Shown here in pieces: positions 13,222 through 25,200 of a stretch of DNA of 64,000 nt (position 1 is the stretch's first letter; the number at the start of each line of letters is the position of its first letter). The stretch lies in NCBI GenBank assembly GCA_947652115.1, contig OX393568.1, forward strand, positions 8,348,675 through 8,412,674, given 5' to 3'. Below the pieces are notes generated by a model, which was given only the letters and a program-made list of their open reading frames with translations, was not told the origin of the DNA and made no database searches. The translations under genes and the position numbers were made by a program. The stretch is from Blastomussa wellsi. Its lineage: Eukaryota; Cnidaria; Anthozoa; Scleractinia; Plerogyridae.

Positions 13222-16200
13222 TTTGGGTGGTTGGATGGATAGCTGGTGGGTGTTGTTGAAATCATCTAAACTGAGTCATGGTTGCCACAGCCAGAGGATC
13301 TTGAAATTCCCTGACTTTCCACTGACAAATGTAAAATTTCCCTGACCAACTACATTAAAAACTCACAACAACCTCCCCTCATAGACAACCTCTCCACTCA
13401 TTTATTACACCAAAACATCGCTGAATTGGCAAGAAATAAACTAGTACTCTTAAAATTTACCTTTTCCCTGACTTCTCTCAAAGACTTAAACTTTCCCTGT
13501 CTCAAAATGAAATTCCCTGACTATTCCCCGACCTTGAAGAATTATTTTTTCCCTGACCATTTCCTGACCTGTGGCAACCATGTGAGTGAATTGCAAATAC
13601 TTCCTATAAACACAGCCCAACAATTTCAAAAACAGCCTAGTCGTCACAAATGTGTTGATAATTCAACACCCAAAATGTTGATCTCCACAGTTACGCTAAT
13701 GTTTCCCAAAGACGTTTCTAGTAATAATTTTTATTGTGGAAATTTGTACTGTGGTGCAAAATCTTCACCATTTCATTACTATTGTAAATTTGACCCCCAA
13801 GATCAGGCATTTCATTAACATTTTTAGCCAGAAGAAATCAGATTTCTCTTTTTTTTTCCGTGACAGTGTCCCTTTCATCATGTTACTTGGGAAAAACTTT
13901 TACACGTGAAGGAACACGCAACGCTTGGGAAAATTTTTTTTCACAACCTTTTCCAAGTAGACATTGCTGCTTACCGGTTAGAATCCATGTCACTTTCACT
14001 CTTCACTTTTTTGGGCGTCTCATTGTCCACTGGCTTCACATCAGATAATTTCCGCTTGGGAATCGTGGCGTCAGAGGAACTGATCATATCCCTACTGCTG
14101 TTGGTTTCAGAGTCATCATGTTTGACCTGCTCATTCCCAGGAAGTCTGGGTATTCTTTTCAGAAGCGACAAGTCAATTCTCACAACAAGAGATTCCGGTG
14201 TGTTGACTTCATCATACGTGATTTCAACATTCTTACCCAAGATGTCCTTAGTCCTGTTTGGGGATATCAAAGTTGATAACAGTTTCTCTCCATTCACATG
14301 CTTATTTACACCATTTGATAATGCAGGTTTGTTTTTCACGGCTTTAGTTTTTTCAGTTTCCTTTGCTTTTGGTGTTGGCTTGTTGTTGGATTTCGTACTG
14401 TGAAGTCTAGGACTAGTCTCAACACCAACAATGTCGACAATCACATCCTCATCATCCACTTCACTGGGTGGTTTCAATGTTTCATTACCTCTTACAGCCA
14501 CACCTGAGCTTTTTACATCTGATTTGTTTTTTGTGGATTTTTTCCCCACTGCCCCATTAGCTGCTTTGGTTTTTTTACTAGCCTTGTTCGTACTTTCATC
14601 AGCACTGCTGTTATTGAGTTTGACACTAGTAGAGGTTTTCGATGAGCTGGTCTCTGTCTTAGTCTTCAAAGGTTTCTTGGGAGAGTTTTCACTCTGACTT
14701 TTCTCTTGGCCAGAATTTGACTTGGATCCAGCTGCAGATGGTCTGCCCTTACCTTTCTTGTTGTCCTTTGGAAGTTCAGTCTTGACAGCCAATTCGTTTT
14801 GCCCAAGCCCATTGTTTACAGGTTTGATAGGGTCTGTAGTAACATCTGTTTCAACAGGATGGTCCAGTTTAGCTGATAATGACTCAATGTCAACTCCATG
14901 ATCTATTTCAGGACTGTGGCTTAAAAGACCCGCTGCAAATGGTACCATGCTCTCCTCGGCGGCGGCAGGTGCAGGACTTTTCTTCTCATTAACAGTTTTC
15001 AAATGATTACTAACATGGGAATTCAGTGAGCTCTTGGTTGCATTAGCAGCAGGAGCAACTTGATTTCCCCGCACACCGTCTTCTCCTACAGTGTTTGCCA
15101 CTGATGGGCTTGGCTTTGTCTTGGTTGTGGGTGATGTTGAAGACTGATTAAGAGCACTGACAAAGTGATCTAAATCCCAGCTTCTTCCACACGAGGGCTG
15201 AAATGAATATATCAAGCACAGTCACTCAGAGCACCAAGCAGTGATACTATAAGCACCTTTTGTGTTTAACTGGAAGAGTTACTCTATCAATCTAATGGTT
15301 CGATGGCTTTTTGATATTATGAAAGCTTGCACCTGACAAAATCTTCTACAAGTCATTAAACCATCAAGTTAAAACAAAGAATAATATCATAACTGTGAAT
15401 GAGGTTTGGATACCCATGTTTTAATGGCCTATGGTTTTTCACATTTTATTTCTGTTATACTCCTTAGTTTTTGTTTTATTGGGAATATATATCAAAGACT
15501 CAAGTCAGTGTTTCATTGCTTATCCATGCCAAACACCTTGAATCTTGTCAAATTCTACACTATGCTTTCTTCTGAATGTTTGGATATCCCAATAGAACAG
15601 TATCTCTCTTATTTGATAACTCCTTCTCAGACTCATTAATAATTCATTGAGTTAAAACAAAGAAAATCATAACCGTGAAGGAGGTTTGGATACCCTGTCT
15701 TACAGTGCAACAAACTCAACCGGGCCCACCCAACGTTTTTTAACCAAATACAAGAAAAATTCAGAACAAACAAATCAAAGTTTTTCATCAGTGGTAAGTT
15801 TTCTACCCCCACTGGGATTGTTCTGCTGATGAAACTCTGATTCTTTTGTTCGGAACTCATCTCGTGATTGGCTAAAAAAAACTGTTGGGTGACCCCGGTT
15901 GAGTTAGTTGCACTGTAATTAGCATAGATTTTGACAATTTGTTTCTCCATTCACTCCTCAGTTTTTGTTTCGATTGAGAAGATACATCAAACAGTGTTTC
16001 ATTGGCTACCTAAACAGCTCAAAAGTTTTTTAAAGATACTCCTGTGTGTGTCATATTTTCAACTCTCTTCTCGGTGATTGGATATCCCGATGAAACACTG
16101 TCTCTGATGTTTGAAATATTGCTTAAAAGATTAAAAATAATAATTAGGAGAAATTAGCGGTAATGTCCATGATGCATCAGTTTTGAGGTGTACCTTTGGC

Positions 16201-19200
16201 GAGGAAGAAGGGACACAAACAGGAGATTTCACTTGTTTATCTTTGGTGTTATTGTTAGAGTCTGAAGCACTTGAGTCACTATCGCTATCACTGCTATCAG
16301 AATCGCTATCGTCGCTGCTGCTTCCGCTTGTAGATGTTGAGTGTGAGCGATGGCGGGTCTCCCTATCAAAGTGACAGTGCATTAGAAATGAGCACATTGT
16401 ATTACGCACAGCCATTTGCAGACTACTGCACTTGGATTATGCAATTTGCAAGCAGGAACAAAATTTATAACGTACTAGAAATAACTTACTTGCAAGGCTT
16501 GGACAGTGAAGTGGGTTGATGATCCTTAAGAAGCAAGAAAATAAAAACACTGAATTAAGCAAATGTTACAATCTTTGGTGTTCAGAATGGCAACAAGTGA
16601 ATGTCAGAGGCTCTACTCCAAGTCCTGTTCTCTACTCCCTGAAAAATAATGCCTCATTTTTTGCAATTATTTAATGGCTAGTTTGCAAAATTCCATAAAT
16701 GAATACTTACATGTTCATCATCACTCTCGTCAGTGAGCATCAAGTCATCAACCAACAGACCATTTGTACTGTCCTTTTTACCCTCTGTGTTTTCTAACCA
16801 AGAATGAATGTTAAAAAGCAAAATTACTTGTTAATTTCCTTTTTCACCACACTCTTCAACAAAAAGATCTCAAACAGATAAACAACATTAATCAACTTAC
16901 CACTAGCTTTCCTCTTTGTTGACAGGACCGGCAGTGCCGAACTATCCTGGACATTATTCCTGTGGAATGCAAAGATAGAATTTCCTCCTTTGATGGGTGT
17001 GTGGATTCCCGTGAGAGGTGGAGCGACCTGCTGCATCTCCTGCAGAAATAAGAATTCAAATTAATGATGCTAAGGTACCCTAGGGGATTAGATATTCCAT
17101 GTGTTAAGAACTGCATAGTCTCAGAGATTGATCGCCTTGCCAATTTTGCCAGTGAGAGTGGACACTCCCCAGCAGGATTTGAAATTAACTTGTTGGCCTT
17201 GGTACCAGCTGTATTATTTAGTCCCCAGATTCTCATCAAAGTTCTTTCATGTCGTTGAAAACAATGTTCCAAAGAATATGCTATCAGGGTTCATTACATC
17301 TCTCCAATAGCCAAGAACATCACGATCTGTTAGGCAAGTGGGCGTTTAGGTTTAATGTGTTGTAATGAGGGCTACTAGATTTACAACATTTAACTAATAT
17401 AAGCTGGGTGGAAAATGATTTATAATAAGATGCTGGTAGGTACTTTGATCCTGATCTATAAGTGTGGTGAACACATGTGGGCCTGTAGAGGCGAGTGTCA
17501 TATTTGGGCAAACCAGTCAAATTGCTGTTCATTAAGTGTAAGAGATGTCTATCCTTGGTTTGATCTGTATATCAGTACGTAGATGTGGGCTTGCAGATTT
17601 TCAAAGTTACTAAACCAGCTGCTATTAATAAAGGCTAAAGCCTATCTATCAGTAGATCTCACTCATTGATAAATGCGTGCTGGTTGATTTATACAGTAGA
17701 CAGATCACTTCAGGATCTGTGCATCAACATAGTATATGTAGATTAATGAACTACGGGGTAAGCCAGAGGGAAACAAACATTCACAGAGACTTAAATTTCA
17801 ACCAATCCTAACGAAGATAAAATGCATGATTTTATAATCACAAAGCAATGCCTTTTAAGATGGCTTATTTTCCATTACCAAGTGATCAAAGAATGAAAAG
17901 TGAATGAATGATGGACGCATTTGAACTACTTCTTGTATAAACATGGTCAAATTTATCACTTGTGGCCAACAAAAGGTTCTATGTACGATTTTCTCTGGAA
18001 CAAAAGGATTTGTTCTGCTTTGAAAAAATAGCATAAAATAAGATATTACCGCAATGATCTTTTCCACACTGGTTGGCTCATTCACAGAGAGATTTTCCTG
18101 CTGGGATGAAAAACAAGAGAGAACAATCATTAAATAACCAATGTTATACTACCAAGATAATGCAGCAACACTTAGTTAGATCACATAAAATGGCTTAAAC
18201 CTGCATCAAAAGCCTGGCTCTTGCCAATATGCCAAAAAGAGACCAGTGAGGGTGAATTTCTCATTAAAAATCAAGCAGTAAGACATCAACGGATAGGAAG
18301 CGTATTTGACAGAATTTAAACAGCAACTGGATCAAGGGAAATATATAAGGTATATCCCTGGCACTGTTATCTATCTCTCACAACAGCTGGCTTTTTAAAA
18401 GCAATTGTGAATGAACTTTCATTTCAGTATGGTCTTCAAAGAATCGTGCAAAGGAACAACGAACCACAGATTTGCCAATACAAATGACAAAAAAGTAAGA
18501 AACGATCTGGGCAAGGAAAAAAAAGATTAACAGACACCATTACATTTAAGAAGGCAGTAAGTCCTTTTTTGCATTTGTGAACTTGCTTTTCACCTGTCTC
18601 TTGGTATAAAATGACAACTGAATCACTATTGGTTTAGATCCCCGCATAAACAAAACTTTAATTCCTTCTGAAGTATCTAGATGTCGCTAAACAGAGATGG
18701 CCTGTCGTAAGTATATCCTGAAGGCAAGAGATATAATTAAAGAGAGCTTTTTGTTTAGACTTTAAAGCTTTTAATATAGCAGCAGCATTAAGGTTTCATT
18801 TTATGAATGTTTTACACAAAGTTTGGGTTGAAACGATCACTCAAAATAAACCATTCAAGTGGTTATTTGTAATTTATATTTTTGGTTTGGCACATTAACT
18901 TGCGAAAAATACATTTTGACACTGATCAACTTGTGCCAATCATCCCACAGACTTTGACTCTTAAATGAAAAATTTCCTTTCAAATTAATTACTAAAGGCC
19001 ATATTTACTTGCTATACTATATGCCATACAAAATTTCTCATTAAAAATGAGAAGATACACGACTTCTATTACACATTCATTACTATTAAACTTTCATAGG
19101 TTACGAATCTTGATTCACTCATGAGCAACAGTGACATTAAGGCCTAACTGACAACAATAAACCATCAAATTTATGATGAAAGAAATCCCATTAGTGATGA

Positions 19201-22200
19201 AGATGCGACAGGAGTTCAGCAACTCTGGCTTCCCTTAAAATGATGACATTTCTTACCAGAATTTTCCTATGAAAAATTTCAAAACACTTGACTGGCTTTT
19301 GTTTTTTCCTACCCTATAATAAAGTTTATGTTTAAGTTAAAAAAAGAAAACTCTTTGTTTAATCAAAACTGAGTCACTTTATGACACCTGATGTTGAAAA
19401 GTAGACTACCAAATCAGCTGGCAGCATTTATGTAAATCTGTATACTAGCAATATCAACATAAAAGACATTTTTGTCAAAAAAGAGTAGTTTCAAGAAATG
19501 ACTATTAAAAATTACCGAGAGGGAAACCATAAAACAAAACATAACTAAATGTGTCCAAAAAGGATTACACAAGCCTTCTTCAATTTTCAAACAACCCTAC
19601 AAAAAACATCTGCTGTGTGAAGAAAAGAAGATTTCCTTTCAAAGAAAACCAAAACAAAATTCATTATTAGAGTCTACTGGGGTTTATTAAAATGACCACA
19701 TGGAAATTTCCTCAAGGCAATCACAACTCACTCAGAGTTGGCAGCTCTGTCCTTAATAAATACACCAGAAAAAAGCAAATACAGCAAGTCAAAATTGTAA
19801 ACAAGTCATGGAAACTGCCCAGTTAGCATCTTAAAATAATTACTTTCACTCAAGGCCTCATACAATTCAATAGCTATCTGTGTGGGTTTCTATATTAGTT
19901 AGAATAATTTATTAGTAATCTATTATTACTGATCACCCACACAAAAGCTAAACAAAAGAAGATTCGCTTTTAACAAAAGCGTCACAAAAACAGCTCTCTT
20001 GTGCCACTAAGCTATGATGCCGACTACAAACTGTAAAGAAACCTTGCTACTCTTTGAAAAAATAATTTATTTATTTAATTTTTTTATTTTTATTATTTAT
20101 TTATTTATTTATTTCATTTTGATTTATTTTTTTTATTACTGTTTATTTTTTACATTATTTCATATCAACTAGAAAACAAAAAAATTAAACGGCCTGAAAT
20201 TACTGCCAGAGAAATTATCTTTATGAAATACCTTAGTTACGAGTTTATGATCAGAAGTTGTTAACACATGAAGACAATAAACCCACTGGTTGATGACTAA
20301 TGTGTGGTTTTGATTGAATTTATAGCAGAGTTCCAGTGGTGCAAGGGCCGCCAGCAGAGCACTGCAGTCATAGAGAAGCACGGGAAACCATGCTTTTCCT
20401 TTTTCATGGTATAGCTAGCAGCATGGTTCACGACAGCATGCATTCTACATACGACAATGACGACAGTGACAATGACCTTTCATGATGATATCGCTCAACA
20501 TGGTGGCCATAGTTCAGAAATACGTCGCCTTGGTTAACTGAAAAAGTAAGCTTACATAGATCTTCGGTATTGGACATCCACGTTATGTCAATTTTAAAGC
20601 TGTTAAAATAAGGGTATTCGGTGACCAATATCACAAGGACACAGCAATCCCAGGCTCGGGCATAGAGCTCATTGAGGTGTTAATTGAGTTGTCAGGTTTT
20701 AATTCACCCGAGGAGTGAAAAATAACTGCTTCAATGTGGAGCTCCGCTTTTTGCCAAGGCTAAATCTATCATATATTAAACTGGTCTTTTGCCTCAGTTA
20801 TAATTTACTGCTGACTTCTAGATTCAGTCAATTATTGCATAGCAAGTTCATTCAATTCATTTACAGACTTGTAAATACATTAAAACTTGTGATTCAGAAA
20901 ATACAAGTTTTTCTAATGCACATTATGGTGTAACTGTGTAAATTGTAAAAAAGAGCTCTCTAGATTAGATAAAAAAGGCTGGTTGCAGTATAATTAAAGT
21001 TGTAAAAATAATGAATAAATAAATGCAATATTTTTACAGCAACCTAATGACTGCAATGTTTCTCTAGAATAAACATGAACAGTTCATTAAGGTTGAGGTA
21101 ACAGTCATTGAGAACAAATAACATAATAAAATGGGGCATCTAGTACTAAATTTATTCTAGCAACTTGAAGCTTGGAAATCCCTTTGATTGTTTCACTTAG
21201 AGAAAAGAGAATAGTAAATGAATACATGAGTTAGCCCTCCACTTGAAAGTTCACCACGACACATATATGAACTGTGCCACAGATGAATTGAATACAAAAA
21301 AACTACAATCAATGGCACAAAGACAATTTAACAAATTGCTATCTAACAATCTAAGGAAAGTCAAACATTTTGATTTGCCATTCCTTAAGACATTTAACTT
21401 TGACAAATTGCTGTTAGAGACTCATTAGATTTTATTCTATTTGTTGTTTTGAAGAATTCAATAAGTAGTTATAAATGCATGATTTGTAAGAATTCCTTGT
21501 ACCAAGCAAAAACAAGCTGATCATATCAAGATTCATCCAAACAGATGCAATCAAGACAACACACCAATATACATCGATGTTTTGTGTTTCATGAACAAAT
21601 ACTACATGCATTACAAGTTAAATTATAAATAATATATCATAAACTTACCTCTTGTGAAGACGCTGGAAGATTCCTGAAGAAAAGACAAAAAGAAATCAGT
21701 TAAGAGCTTTTTGGAGGACAACTCTTTTGTAGGGGTGTAACGATTAATCGAATTCTCGATTAATCGCGATTATGACCGTTCGGTTCGATTCACGATTATT
21801 TGATTCCACGTTTCGATTTTGGTTCGATTTTTTGCATACCTTTCCAAAAGTGCCCTCAGTGAGTCATTATATTGTAAACTTAGAATCCAGATCTCAATAA
21901 GATGTTCGTTTTTCATTGACAATCGATCAAAGACGCTAATTTGCAGTTCTTGCGCCATGTTGCTTGGTAAAAATCCCGGGGTAAAAATGTTGCCCCTCTA
22001 CCACCCCCTGAGAATTTCCAAATAAGGCAAACCATGTGCGTGCTCACAAACATGGCGGACAACACGGCGACGAATGGCCAAGCGATTGTGAATCCGCCTG
22101 CTTCTTTTCGATCCGCAGTGTGGAAATATTATGGTTTTCCGACTAAAGACGGAACAACAGACAAGTCTAAAACTATCTGCAAAATTTGCTTCGCAACTTT

Positions 22201-25200
22201 CAAGTATTGTGCCGGTTCGACTTCAAGCATGAGCGCTCACTTAAAAAGTCAACACAGTATTGATGAAAAGTCAGAAGTGTTGCAGGGTTTTCTCTTCTGC
22301 AGGGGACATTGTGTCTGCTCAGAGGTCATGTTTGCATAGTGATCATGTAGACAAGTTACTTTTTTTAAAGAAAAATATGAGAGTGCACTAGATCTAGATT
22401 CTAGAAAGAACTCAAAAAAGAACACTGACACATTTCATGTTCTCTACTTTTTATTACATCCTTGAAATAGATTAATAATCTTCCTGTTACTATTGTATCC
22501 TCATGTTGAGAGTAGCTTTAGAAAGAACTCAAAGAAGAACACTGACAAATTGCATGTTTTTTATTTGTTATTGCATCCTTGAAATAGATTAATAATGTTC
22601 CTGTTACTATTGTATCCTCACATTGAGAGTTTAGGGTTGTATGTTGTTACATTGTGTATCATCTTGCAAGAATTAAAAATCATTAATATTTTGCATAATC
22701 GAATCGAAATAATCGAAACCGAAAGGCAATAATCGAAATCGAATCGAATCGAAAGAAACATGAATCGTTACACCCCTACTCTTTTGCACAACCGTCCAGC
22801 TGTGAATAGGAATTTGCCTGGCAGATTCCAAGCTCTAATGACTAACGATCTATGTGTCAGGACTTGTTTAACCTACTTTTTTTAGCCTGCCCAAAAAGTA
22901 ATAAATCCCAAACAAACAAGTTGTCAATAAGTCGTCACTATGCACCCTCAATTTACATCACATAGTTTATGAACCATTGTGAGATATCTTCTTACAAGAT
23001 TAACATAATTAATCCTCCCTGGAATGAAATTTTAACCCTAAACAAAAGATGTCTTTGAGTTAATGCTATTAAAATTGGAGGCAAATTTCACCAATTTCCT
23101 GGAACCAAATATTTCAGAATAAATTTTAAAAAGCATGACACTAAAATTTATACAATTAACAACTTACTGGGCTAAGAAAACTGTACTAGCAGCAGCTCCC
23201 ATAATACACCTTGTTTGTCCCCCCCCCCCCCCCCCCCGCCAAAAAAAAAATGCATAACCTTTGTTTCCCATTTCTTCTGGGTATTACAGTTGTCCCAAGG
23301 GAAACCAAAGACAATACTTATGACAAATGTTGGGGGCAAACAAGGTGTTTTTTCAATATGGGCAATGTGGAAATGGCTAACTGTTTAAAACTTACTGTAT
23401 ATTACCATAAGGTAAGGTAATACACCTGGGTGAAGCGAGGCATTGTGAGAGTTAAGTGTTTTGCTTATGGTACATATTAACCATAAGAATTAAATATTAC
23501 AAGTGTTTAGTACGTCAAGTTCTTGTTGTTGATTCTCCTTATTCTCATTACCTGTCTATGTGATAATGTATTGACATTGTAGAGAGAAACTACACATTGA
23601 TCACTTCAAATTCACTGCTACTTCTTACCTTTCAGGCATGGAAAGTTTGATCTTGGGTGGCTTACTCTTGTTGACAGAGTTTGATCCATTAGCTTGTTCT
23701 TTGCAACTTTCGCTCTTTTCTCTCTCATTGTGGCTTTTGCCCTCCTTTGTCTCCTTAAACTTGGCTGATTTCTTTTCCTTTTCATCACCTTGCCGTGGTT
23801 TAAATGAACCATTGACTACTGGTTTGACCTCAGTCTTTTTCATTTCAGTTAATTTAGATGGAGCAGTTTCGTTAAGAGTTGGAGATTTTAAATGTGATAG
23901 AGCAGTCTTTTTTGTTTCGGCAGATTTAGACAGAGTAGCGTCTTTGAGCGTTGGAGATTTTAAATGCGGCAGAGTTGAATTTTTTGACGTAGCATTAGCT
24001 TCATGTGTCTTGGTCACAAGTGGCGATTTTGTCGTGGTGGGTCCGATGCCATTCAAGACGCCATTGATTTTCTGATTTTTCAAACTTTTCACTTCTGTGA
24101 TCTTGTTGACAGTTTTTAATGATGCCTGGTAGCTGGTTAATGCTGCCTTAGCCTTCTTCAACTCACTCGTGTTCTTTGAATCTTTGAACTTCGGATCAAA
24201 GACAAATTTCTGGTCACCTTCTACAGGAGTCTGTGGAAGTCTTTGAATGCCAAGCAGATGACTGCTGTGTTGAAGAAGTGATGATCCAATGGTGTCAAAC
24301 TTACCCAGTGTGGCCTAATGAAAAAAAAATCAACTTAACTAATGTGCTAGCATCATTCAAAATATTAATGCAGAGCCCCTCTACAGGTATTTCCAAAGAA
24401 ATCAAATTGAAGATGAGATTACTACCAACACAAAACAAAGATCACAGATTGAAGCAAAGATTTTAAAATCTACTGAAAGGTTGCTACTTTCCAAACTTAA
24501 CAGTATTCCACTTGAAAAAATAAACCAGTGCAGAATGAGATGCATGGAAAATAATTTTTACCTGAATTTTTTGCTGAAGGGCATCCTCCACAGATGGCTG
24601 AACCTACGGGCCAGTAACATTGTCAAACAATTAAACATACCACTCAAAAGTAAGTTACTACCTCGCATCCCCTTTCTCATGAGGCGAGAGGTGGTAACCC
24701 TTACTATCTGATTGTTAGTTTTCTAACAAAGGTGGAGAAAGATAAACCAGGAAAGCTCAACAGTTCTTGACGGAAATCAATATCGTAATTCATAGGTCAG
24801 ATAATTATTATCTGACTTGTGAAATCTGACATGTCACTAACCAAAAGACCAGCGAGTGAGCCCTGTATGCAAGGAATGTCAGTTTAATCGAACCACTTAC
24901 ATGTATAATACACCAGAGCTTGTATGTTTGATATATCAAAATTCGGACATGACTCCGATGCTTTTGATTGCAGGTATAAAAATGCTAATTTTGACACATT
25001 CCTTAGAGTGTTAATTCCCACAACATACTTGATACAAAGAAAACAAAACCAAATATGGAAGTCTAACCAGAAAACCTTGGTGCCACATTTGAATTTTGAT
25101 ATATAAGCGCAAGATTTCTATTGCATAATAGTTGATGAGGGCAAACCCCAAAACAACTATCACCAGATAAAAAACGAAAGAGAATAATCAAGCTGTTTTA

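Larger units (their letters stand above)
21730..22778 (+). mobile_element. Non-autonomous hAT transposon with intact 8-bp TSD
   Basis: Terminal inverted repeats TAGGGGTGTAACGAT / ATCGTTACACCCCTA, flanked by a perfect 8-bp duplication CTCTTTTG (21722-21729 and 22779-22786), the hallmark of hAT insertion. Subterminal AATCGA repeats crowd both ends. The only coding remnant is a BED zinc finger; the catalytic body is absent. It lies in AFF intron 4/5. Confidence 0.95.

Noticed and set aside
13906..14403. 165-codon plus ORF and neighbouring plus ORFs at 14431-14697 and 23638-24075.
   Set aside because: They are antisense shadows of AFF exons 11 and 4; low-complexity Lys/Ser codons read as hydrophobic residues on the other strand.
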